From NCBI RefSeq assembly GCF_013385425.1, contig NZ_JACAQA010000007.1, positions 248,001 through 312,000 of the forward strand: 64,000 nt of DNA, in the 5' to 3' direction. Every line of letters begins with the position of its first letter. The stretch's first letter is position 1. Under the pieces are notes generated by a model. The model was given only the letters and a program-made list of their open reading frames with translations, made no database searches and was not told the origin of the DNA. This stretch comes from Pseudomonas gingeri. Its GTDB lineage: Bacteria > Pseudomonadota > Gammaproteobacteria > Pseudomonadales > Pseudomonadaceae. Positions 57,749 to 64,000 of the stretch are shown in pieces. Made by a program: the position numbers and the translations under genes.

Positions 57749-58684
57749 TTAGGCGTTCAACATCGACTGCGCCATGCGCTCGGCGGTGACCAAGGCAGCG
57801 GAGGTCATGATGTCGAGGTTGCCTGCATAGGCTGGCAGGTAGTGGGCGGCGCCTTCGACTTCGAGAAAGATTGAGGTCTTCAGCCCGGAGAACGTGCCCA
57901 GGCCAGGAATTTTCAGCGCTGCCGACTCAGGGATGACGTCGAACTGCACCTTCTGTTTAAGGCGATAGCCCGGCACATAAGCGTGCACCGCGGCCGCCAT
58001 CTCTTCGATGGAGGCCTCGATCTCAGCCTGGTCGGCGGCTTCGGACAGCACAAACACCGTGTCGCGCATCATCAATGGTGGTTCGGCCGGGTTCATCACG
58101 ATGATCGCCTTACCCTTGCTCGCGTCGCCGATCACTTCGATGGCTTTCGAGGTGGTTTCGGTGAACTCATCGATGTTGGCGCGGGTGCCAGGACCCGCCG
58201 ATTTGCTGGCGATGGAAGCGACGATCTCAGCGTAATGCACCTTGGCCACCCGCGACACGGCGGCGACCATCGGAATGGTCGCCTGGCCACCGCAGGTGAC
58301 CATGTTGACGTTCAACGAGTGGAGGTTTTGCTCCAAGTTGACCACCGGTACGCAGTACGGACCGATGGCCGCCGGGGTCAGATCGATCAGGCGGATCCCC
58401 GGTTTGATCGAACGCAGGAACGCGTCGTTCTTCACATGGGCGCCGGCCGAGGTGGCATCGAAAACGAAATCGATGTCCTTGAACACGTCCATGCGAGTCA
58501 GCCCTTGCACCCCTTCATGGGTTATGGCCACGCCCATGCGCTGGGCGCGGGCCAAGCCATCGGAGGTCGGGTCGATGCCGACCATGACCGCCATTTCCAG
58601 GTGCTTGGCGTTGCGCAGGATTTTGATCATCAAATCGGTGCCGATATTGCCGGAACCGATGATGGCGACTTTCAGTTTTTTCAT
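57749..58684 (-). CDS. mhpF: Acetaldehyde dehydrogenase (acylating)
   Basis: 311 residues from the ATG at 58684 (GAGG ahead). NAD-binding loop [16 protein letters not shown], catalytic Cys in [14 protein letters not shown], and the C-terminal [22 protein letters not shown] interface that docks to the aldolase. It makes acetyl-CoA from acetaldehyde, NAD and CoA. Partner gene mhpE follows directly. Confidence 0.96.
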   Translation of the reverse strand: MKKLKVAIIGSGNIGTDLMIKILRNAKHLEMAVMVGIDPTSDGLARAQRMGVAITHEGVQGLTRMDVFKDIDFVFDATSAGAHVKNDAFLRSIKPGIRLIDLTPAAIGPYCVPVVNLEQNLHSLNVNMVTCGGQATIPMVAAVSRVAKVHYAEIVASIASKSAGPGTRANIDEFTETTSKAIEVIGDASKGKAIIVMNPAEPPLMMRDTVFVLSEAADQAEIEASIEEMAAAVHAYVPGYRLKQKVQFDVIPESAALKIPGLGTFSGLKTSIFLEVEGAAHYLPAYAGNLDIMTSAALVTAERMAQSMLNA

Positions 58685-58716
58685 AATGTGTACCTCATAT
58701 GCACGTAAGTCGCCGA

Positions 58717-59511
58717 TCACGCGGCACTGAACTCGACAGCGACCTGACCGATGCCTTCAATCACCGCCTCGAAACGGTCGCCGGCACCGACAGATACCAT
58801 GGGGCCAAGGGCGCCAGTCAGGATGATGTCGCCTGCCTTGAGCGGCTCCCCCAGACGCGCCATGGTGCGGGCCAACCAGACCGCCGCATTGAGTGGATGA
58901 CCCAAGCATTCGGCACCACTGCCACTGGATACTTCTTCACCGTTGCGGGTCATGCGCATGCTCGCCAAACGCAGGTCGAGCCCCTCCAGGCGCCGAGACG
59001 GACCACCCAGCACGAAACACCCACTGGAGGCGTTGTCGGCGACGGTATCGACGAAGCGAATGTTCCAGCCCTGCACTCGGCTGCCAACAATTTCCAGCGC
59101 TGGAAGTACCCACCCTGTGGCCGCCAGTACATCGGCAAAGCTGGTGTCTATACGGGGCAGATCATGTTCGAGGATCAAGGCAATTTCGGCCTCGATCTTC
59201 GGCTGCAATACGCTGTTCACCGGCACAACCTGGTTGTCGCCGTAGCACATGTCGGCAAACAAGGTGCCAAAGTCCGGCTGATCCACGCCCAACTGCCGCT
59301 GGACCTTCGGGTTGGTCAGGCCGATCTTGCGGCCAACCACACGACGCCCGTTGGCAACGGCATGGGCGACGTTGAGGCGTTGGATGGTGTAAGCAGCGTC
59401 GCCGTTGCCTTCACCAATCTGTTCACGCAGCGGCTCAATCGCTTCACCGCATGCCTCGGCCTGGCGCAAGGCGCGGGCCATTTGTTCAAGAGACTCTTGG
59501 GTCACACTCAT
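58717..59511 (-). CDS. mhpD: 2-oxopent-4-enoate (2-keto-4-pentenoate) hydratase
   Basis: 264 residues. The ATG at 59511 has AGGTGAG close upstream; a GTG one codon earlier is unlikely. Family features: [36 protein letters not shown] with the metal-binding Glu residues, and [30 protein letters not shown]. It adds water to 2-hydroxypenta-2,4-dienoate to yield 4-hydroxy-2-oxovalerate, using divalent metal. Spacing to mhpF is 32 bases. Confidence 0.95.
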   Translation of the reverse strand: MSVTQESLEQMARALRQAEACGEAIEPLREQIGEGNGDAAYTIQRLNVAHAVANGRRVVGRKIGLTNPKVQRQLGVDQPDFGTLFADMCYGDNQVVPVNSVLQPKIEAEIALILEHDLPRIDTSFADVLAATGWVLPALEIVGSRVQGWNIRFVDTVADNASSGCFVLGGPSRRLEGLDLRLASMRMTRNGEEVSSGSGAECLGHPLNAAVWLARTMARLGEPLKAGDIILTGALGPMVSVGAGDRFEAVIEGIGQVAVEFSAA

Positions 59512-59593
59512 CACTCACCTGGGGGGTTGCACACGGCTCCCGCATAGACCTGCGCCCTGTCAGCAAGGCGTGGAAAATCATTGCGCAACGGGT

Positions 59594-60463
59594 TCAGTGG
59601 CTCAGGAAATCCAGCACCATGCGGTTGAACGCGTCGGCGTGCTCCCACTGCGCCCAATGCCCGCAGCGGCTGAACACATGCAGTTGCGCGTTCGGCAATC
59701 CGGCAATCAGACGCAGCCCCGTGTCCATAGGTACGAAGCGGTCGTCACGGCCCCAAATGACCAGAGTCTGCGCAGAGATTTCGCCGAGGCGCGGACTGAA
59801 GTCGGGGAATTGCTTGGGATTGGCTTTCAAGCTCGCGACGAAGTTCTCCAGGTGATCGCGCCTCGACAACATGTTGTCGAGGCGGGTCTGGAAAAGCTCC
59901 TCGGTCAAGCTACCGGCGTCATAGATAAAGACATTCATCATCTTTTTCAGGTTTTCAATGGTCGGTTCGCGATACAGACCTTGCAGCAGCTTGATGCCCT
60001 CTGTCGGCATGGGTGTGAACGCACTTGGGCCGCCCGTGCCACCGCCCATCAGCACCAGCTTGCCGACGCGCTGCGGATTGGTCAGGGCAAAGGCGACCGC
60101 GCTGTGCCCTCCCATCGAGTTGCCAAGGATATGGACGCGCTCCAGGCCGAGCACGTCGAGCAACCCCTTCAGGGCGCGGGCGTTAAGATCAGAACGTGAG
60201 CCTGAGCAGACAATCGGGTCGCTCTTGCTCCAGCCTGGGCAGTCCATCAGGATCACGCGATAACCGGCTTCAGTCAGCGATTCGATGTTGCGATTGAAGT
60301 TTGCCCAGCCGCTAGCGCCTGGTCCGGAACCGTGCAGCATCACGACCGTCTCGGTGCCCTGTCCGGCATCGTTGTAATGCAGCTGAAGGTCAAGTTCGCC
60401 TTCTGTGATGCGGGCGAACTTGCTCGTGGCGGCCTCGGTCAGTAGGTGAGTCGTTGCGGTCAT
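59594..60463 (-). CDS. mhpC: 2-hydroxy-6-oxonona-2,4-dienedioate hydrolase
   Basis: 289 residues, AGGAAG site. Alpha/beta hydrolase of the meta-cleavage-product group: oxyanion [13 protein letters not shown], nucleophile Ser in [14 protein letters not shown], Asp in [10 protein letters not shown] and His in [15 protein letters not shown]. It cuts the ring-opened product of MhpB to succinate and 2-hydroxypentadienoate. The N-terminal opening and length match E. coli MhpC. Confidence 0.95.
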   Translation of the reverse strand: MTATTHLLTEAATSKFARITEGELDLQLHYNDAGQGTETVVMLHGSGPGASGWANFNRNIESLTEAGYRVILMDCPGWSKSDPIVCSGSRSDLNARALKGLLDVLGLERVHILGNSMGGHSAVAFALTNPQRVGKLVLMGGGTGGPSAFTPMPTEGIKLLQGLYREPTIENLKKMMNVFIYDAGSLTEELFQTRLDNMLSRRDHLENFVASLKANPKQFPDFSPRLGEISAQTLVIWGRDDRFVPMDTGLRLIAGLPNAQLHVFSRCGHWAQWEHADAFNRMVLDFLSH

Positions 60464-60546
60464 CTCATGCTTCCTTTAATCCAGGTTATAGAGCACTGCG
60501 GTCAGGCTTTGGACATACGCAGCGAGCCGTTGTGTGTACTCAAGAC

Positions 60547-61491
60547 TCAGCTCGACGGCTGGGCACTGAGCGCACCAAAGCCGGCGATCCACTCGGGTAT
60601 CGGGCGGTAATAGCGGTCGCTGGCCTGGTACGGGCCATACGCCGAGAGCGCGGCGAAAGCTGCCACCCAGGTTTTCACTTCATGGGCGGATTTGCCGGCA
60701 AGTGCCGATAGCTCGGCATTACCCAGGACATCGAGCTCGCTCAGGCGACCGTCGGCCAGAATGTCGAGAAACCACTGATCCCACTCCGGATTGAGTGGAT
60801 GCAGCGAGCTCTGGTCCTCAGTGAAGCGCTGGGCCGCGAGGACGACCCGCTGCTGACGTGCTTCACGTTCATCGGCAGGCAGGTTGCGACCGCTGCCCAT
60901 CATCCGGTCGGCCATGCGCGCGTCCACCTTGGCCAGTTCCGGTACGGGCGGCTGGTGCGACAAACCACCGGAGCCGAGAAACAGGACCCGTTTGTTCAGC
61001 GTTCTGGCAAAGCCGCCGATGGCCTCGCCGAGCATACGGGCGCGCTGGAAGGTCGGCAGCGGGACGGCCACGGAGTTGATGAACACAGGAATCACCGGGC
61101 ATTGATCGAGACCACCCAGCAGCAATTCAAGCGGCTGGGCAAAGCCGTGGTCGACCTGCATGCAATAAGAAATGGCAACATCGACGCCCGCCTCGAGCAC
61201 TGCTGCAGCACAGCTCTCAGCCAGCTTTTTCGGCACTGCGAGCCTACCGGCCGCTGTGCCGAAGTCACCGATGGCCTGCGCCGCCATGCCAATGCAGAAC
61301 GACGGCATCACGTCATAGAAAAATCCGTTGTAATGGTCTGGCGCGAACAAAATGACCAACTCAGGATCGAATGTGGCGATTCGTGCACGGGCGTCATCGA
61401 CATTACAACCGACCTCGGCCAATACCGCAGGCGCCGGGTCGACAAAGCCCACTAGCGGGCTGTGAGACATGCAGTGAAGGTAGGCACTCAT
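60547..61491 (-). CDS. mhpB: 3-carboxyethylcatechol (2,3-dihydroxyphenylpropionate) 1,2-dioxygenase
   Basis: 314 residues, the same length as E. coli MhpB. The start at 61491 lies one base after the mhpA stop, so translation is coupled. It is an extradiol dioxygenase of the LigB superfamily: [16 protein letters not shown] carries the first iron His, with [15 protein letters not shown], and [15 protein letters not shown] containing a late His. It opens the ring of 2,3-dihydroxyphenylpropionate next to the hydroxyls, with Fe(II). Confidence 0.96.
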   Translation of the reverse strand: MSAYLHCMSHSPLVGFVDPAPAVLAEVGCNVDDARARIATFDPELVILFAPDHYNGFFYDVMPSFCIGMAAQAIGDFGTAAGRLAVPKKLAESCAAAVLEAGVDVAISYCMQVDHGFAQPLELLLGGLDQCPVIPVFINSVAVPLPTFQRARMLGEAIGGFARTLNKRVLFLGSGGLSHQPPVPELAKVDARMADRMMGSGRNLPADEREARQQRVVLAAQRFTEDQSSLHPLNPEWDQWFLDILADGRLSELDVLGNAELSALAGKSAHEVKTWVAAFAALSAYGPYQASDRYYRPIPEWIAGFGALSAQPSS

Positions 61492-61492
61492 C

Positions 61493-63172
61493 TCAAGCCA
61501 CCTTGTTCGCGGAGCAGACTTCGGGCACTTGCGGCGTGGCCGACAGTGCGTTGGCCAGTGCGTCACAAACACTGCCCAGCGTTTGCGGGATAGCCAACCC
61601 AGCCAGGAAACGATCCGGGCGGACTACCGCGATAGATGCCGGGTAACGGCCGAACCATTCCTTGAGACGTCCGCTGCTGTCGCCGATGCGGATCACGTCT
61701 TCGCTGACTTCGCGCTTGGCTTGCAGTTGGACGCTTGGCAATACCTGAATGAAATGGGTACCCAGATTGCGCCAGAAGATGATCTGCGCAGGGCTCAAGC
61801 CCCATGTGGGATTGCTGCCCCAGGCGATGATCGCAAAGTTGCTGCCAATGACTTCATCCAGCAGTACGTCTTGACCGGCATCGGTCAGCACTTTTGGCTG
61901 AATGAACATGCGCCCCACCGGCGAGTTTTTTATGTCTGGACCGGCGGCCACCAGGACGCCAGCGGAGTACTGCGGCATTGGTTTAAAACGCATTTCCAGG
62001 AAGTAGCGCTTGACCGGCGGCAAGTAGTTCATTAACCAGGAAATGCCATCACGCAGCGTGCCCTGCCAACGCTTGGGCGGTGCGAGCACCTGTCCGGCCA
62101 ACACCGACAGGTCGATCATCGCTTTGGCATGGTCGCGACGTTCCTGCTCATAGGTATCAAGCAATGCGGCACTGGCCAGGCCTTTGATCACCAGGGCCAT
62201 TTTCCAGGCCAGGTTGCAGGCATCACGCATGCCGCTGTTGTAACCCTGCCCTTGCCACACCGGCATGATGTGTGCGGCGTCTCCGGCCAACATGACACGC
62301 TCGACGCGGAACTTGCCGGCCAGGCGCGCGTTATGGGTGTATACCCGACTGCGGATCAGCTCAACTCGATCCGGGTCCGGCAGGACTTTAGCCAGCAGGC
62401 GGCGCATGTTCTGCGGCTTACTCAATTCGGCTTCAGTCTCTCCGGGCATGACCATGAACTCGAAGCGACGCACGCCATGGGGCAACGCAGCGGAAACATA
62501 GGGACGAACCGGGTCGCAGCAGAGGTAGACATTCGGCGTGCCTAACGGGTCGTTGGCGATGTCGACAACAATCCATTGGTTCGGTGCGGTCTTGCCGTCG
62601 AAAGACACGCCCAGAGCACGGCGTATATAGCTGTTTCCCCCGTCACAGGCGATCAGGTAATCAGCACGGACTGTTTCTTTGACGCCACTGGGCGCGTCAA
62701 TGCGCAAAGTCACGCCGGTGGCATCCTGACTGAGGTCGTCCACATCACGGGAGAACAAGGTCCGCACGTTATCAAAGCGCTTGAGCCCGTCGAACAGCAC
62801 GGCATCGACCTGCGGCTGAATAAACGCATTGCGCCGCGACCAGCCGAACTCATCGGTCATCGGTTGAATATCGGCAAAGCAACGCCCCTTGGAGGTCAGA
62901 AACCGCATGGCGTGCCAAGGCGTGGTGTGTGGCAATACCTGGTCGACCAGCCCGATCGCCTGAATCGTGCGCAAGGATTCATCATCGATACCAATGGCAC
63001 GCGGGTAGTCGATTAACTTGTCGAGCTTCTCAATGACCAGTACATCGATGCCGACCTGGCCGAGATAGTTGGCAATTGCCAAACCTACCGGGCCGGAACC
63101 GATCACGACAACCTGGGCAGAATGGTCGGTTGACGAGGCATTTTTTGAAGCGTTTGAATCCAATATTTTCAT
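61493..63172 (-). CDS. mhpA: 3-(3-hydroxyphenyl)propionate hydroxylase
   Basis: 559 residues from the ATG at 63172 (GGTGAG ahead), close to the 554 of E. coli MhpA. The FAD-binding loop is [23 protein letters not shown] motif in [14 protein letters not shown], and the second FAD motif [33 protein letters not shown]-terminal thioredoxin-like region covers about 420-550. It adds an ortho hydroxyl using NADH and oxygen. It is the first large gene of the operon, preceded by a 203-base stretch to a tiny ORF and promoter. Confidence 0.96.
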   Translation of the reverse strand: MKILDSNASKNASSTDHSAQVVVIGSGPVGLAIANYLGQVGIDVLVIEKLDKLIDYPRAIGIDDESLRTIQAIGLVDQVLPHTTPWHAMRFLTSKGRCFADIQPMTDEFGWSRRNAFIQPQVDAVLFDGLKRFDNVRTLFSRDVDDLSQDATGVTLRIDAPSGVKETVRADYLIACDGGNSYIRRALGVSFDGKTAPNQWIVVDIANDPLGTPNVYLCCDPVRPYVSAALPHGVRRFEFMVMPGETEAELSKPQNMRRLLAKVLPDPDRVELIRSRVYTHNARLAGKFRVERVMLAGDAAHIMPVWQGQGYNSGMRDACNLAWKMALVIKGLASAALLDTYEQERRDHAKAMIDLSVLAGQVLAPPKRWQGTLRDGISWLMNYLPPVKRYFLEMRFKPMPQYSAGVLVAAGPDIKNSPVGRMFIQPKVLTDAGQDVLLDEVIGSNFAIIAWGSNPTWGLSPAQIIFWRNLGTHFIQVLPSVQLQAKREVSEDVIRIGDSSGRLKEWFGRYPASIAVVRPDRFLAGLAIPQTLGSVCDALANALSATPQVPEVCSANKVA

Positions 63173-63300
63173 TATTCTCACCGCTTGAAACAGTGCTGCA
63201 ACTGCCGACCTGAGCGTTTTTCAGGCAAGCAGAGCCTCACCCCTTGGCACGTAATGCACAGGGGAATTGTTTGGTTTTTTAGAGGGTTAGGTCGACCCGC

Positions 63301-63375
63301 CTAGCGGCGCCAGAGGTTGTAATGCCGTTTGGCCAACAGGCTTTTGACCGCGGTAGAGGTGTAAGCTTGGCTCAT
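63301..63375 (-). CDS. 24-residue leader ORF ahead of mhpA
   Basis: ATGAGCCAAGCTTAC opens a 24-codon frame ending in TAG, with a good ribosome site (CGGGAG, 7 bases before the ATG). The peptide is MSQAYTSTAVKSLLAKRHYN then LWRR: short, basic at the end, with one Trp and no signal peptide. The predicted mhp promoter at 63418-63447 would start transcription about 36 bases upstream, so it would be the first cistron of the mhp mRNA. Downstream, before mhpA, CCCCT...AGGGG and CCTGA...TCAGG can form hairpins. It may be a regulatory leader peptide or a small protein. I know of no counterpart in E. coli mhp. Confidence 0.5.
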   Translation of the reverse strand: MSQAYTSTAVKSLLAKRHYNLWRR

Positions 63376-63417
63376 GGTTAATCTCCCGATTTAAGGGCAT
63401 TTGTAATTATTGGGGCC

Positions 63418-63447
63418 AGTATAGGGATGCCCATTATCGTCCTACAA
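63418..63447 (-). promoter_or_regulatory. mhp operon sigma-70 promoter
   Basis: On the minus strand TTGTAG (63447-63442) and TATACT (63423-63418) are separated by 18 bases. Expected start is near 63411. This lies between the small ORF and the MhpR-like operator, the right arrangement for an activated promoter. Confidence 0.6.
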
Positions 63448-63463
63448 TGAAAAACAGCCTGCA

Positions 63464-63479
63464 TGAGCACTAAGTGCAC
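63464..63479 (-). promoter_or_regulatory. MhpR binding site candidate
   Basis: The minus strand reads GTGCACTTAGTGCTCA, which matches the remembered E. coli MhpR site GTGCACCTGGTGCACA in 13 of 16 positions. Its centre is about 60 bases upstream of the predicted mhp start, close to the -58 known in E. coli, and about 40 bases from the mhpR start codon. Confidence 0.65.
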
Positions 63480-63511
63480 ATCATTGATTTATATAGGTTT
63501 ATTTAATAATT

Positions 63512-64000
63512 ATGGCATCTGCATCCGATACTGAATATAAGACCGTGCGTGGCCTGACCCGAGGTCTGCAGTTGCTCAACACGCTGAATCGCCTCGATGG
63601 CGGTGCCAGTACAGCACGGCTGGCCGAGCTCACCGGTCTGCATCGAACGACCGTTCGGCGCCTGCTCGAAACACTGCAGGATGAGGGGTACGTGCGCCGT
63701 AGCGAATCGGACGATAGCTATCGCCTGAGCCTGAAAGTGCGCGAGCTGAGCGAAGGTTTTCGCGACGAACAATGGATCTGCGGGTTGGCCGCTCCGCTGC
63801 TTGCCGAGCTGATGCAGGAAGTGGTTTGGCCGACTGACTTGTGCACCCTGGACGTGGACGCCATGGTGGTACGCGAAACCACTCACCGCTTCAGTCGTTT
63901 GTCCTTTCACCGCTCCATGGTTGGGCGCCGCCTGCCGGTATTGCTGACCGCCACGGGGCTTGCTTACCTGGCGTTCTGCCCCGACGTGGAGCGTGAGCGA
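63512..64000 (+). CDS. mhpR: IclR-family activator MhpR (partial, C-terminus beyond window)
   Basis: 163 codons are visible and the gene runs off the right edge. The winged helix is VRGLTRGLQLLNTLNRLDGGASTARLAELTGLHRTTVRRLLETLQDEGYVRRS (about residues 11-65), followed by the start of the IclR effector domain with ELMQEVVWPTDLCTLDVDAMVVRETTHRFSRLSFHRSMVGRRLPVLLTATG. This matches MhpR of E. coli in its setting too: divergent from mhpA. It activates the mhp operon with 3-(3-hydroxyphenyl)propionate as inducer. About 100 residues are missing. Confidence 0.92.
   Translation, partial: MASASDTEYKTVRGLTRGLQLLNTLNRLDGGASTARLAELTGLHRTTVRRLLETLQDEGYVRRSESDDSYRLSLKVRELSEGFRDEQWICGLAAPLLAELMQEVVWPTDLCTLDVDAMVVRETTHRFSRLSFHRSMVGRRLPVLLTATGLAYLAFCPDVERER

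Overview
The window reads as chromosomal DNA of a Pseudomonas, most likely of the P. fluorescens group. The basis is the GC-rich coding style, two REP-type inverted repeats of the sort common in that group, and gene families typical of it (an OprD porin, an OprB porin, a QuiC fusion enzyme, an MHYT hybrid kinase). No rRNA, tRNA, prophage, insertion sequence or CRISPR array was seen. Almost the whole window is a string of nutrient-uptake and catabolic modules, each with its own transporter, outer-membrane channel and regulator.

Layout. 1-2959: sucrose-type module, a partial LacY/CscB-like permease and a ScrY-like porin around a LacI-type operator. 2960-6275: a decayed hydrolase, a GNAT acetyltransferase, an AT-rich small cytochrome c and a membrane diguanylate cyclase. 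6653-11644: an MHYT hybrid histidine kinase, its HD-GYP response-regulator partner and a YdhF-like aldo/keto reductase. 11801-20000: quinate/shikimate catabolism, with type II dehydroquinase, an NAD-type quinate/shikimate dehydrogenase, a TetR regulator, the QuiC dehydroshikimate dehydratase fusion, an MFS importer, an OprD porin and a PcaQ-like LysR regulator. The central promoter carries a TetR-type palindrome next to a near-perfect match to the published PcaR site. 20272-21573: an NRAMP-fold transporter lacking canonical metal-binding residues.

22065-31565: two TonB-dependent receptors around a unit that holds a polar amino-acid-type ABC importer, a flavin amine/amino-acid oxidase and a RidA-family imine deaminase. 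Six of these genes form one tight minus-strand operon. I know of no described system with this layout, and it is the best candidate for a new one. 32324-45426: oxidative L-arabinose (pentose) catabolism, with a XylB-like dehydrogenase, mutarotase, AraFGH importer, 2-oxoglutarate semialdehyde dehydrogenase, FAH-family dehydratase, MFS permease, IlvD/Edd dehydratase and a GntR/FadR regulator. Exact TNGTNNNACNA sites lie in both divergent promoters. 45812-47698: a sulfite-dehydrogenase-like pair whose molybdenum subunit is frameshifted. 47769-53990: a periplasmic GMC flavoprotein dehydrogenase complex (Tat small subunit, FAD subunit, triheme cytochrome) in one operon with an OprB porin, with a divergent LysR regulator. 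54259-64000: a complete mhpABCDFET pathway for 3-(3-hydroxyphenyl)propionate with an outer-membrane SphA-like protein and the divergent IclR regulator MhpR (cut by the window edge). The mhp leader contains a clear promoter, an MhpR-like operator and an extra 24-codon ORF with a good ribosome site ahead of mhpA.

Starts were chosen from visible ribosome-binding sites and family lengths. Functions rest on recognised motifs and remembered family members, not on database searches.
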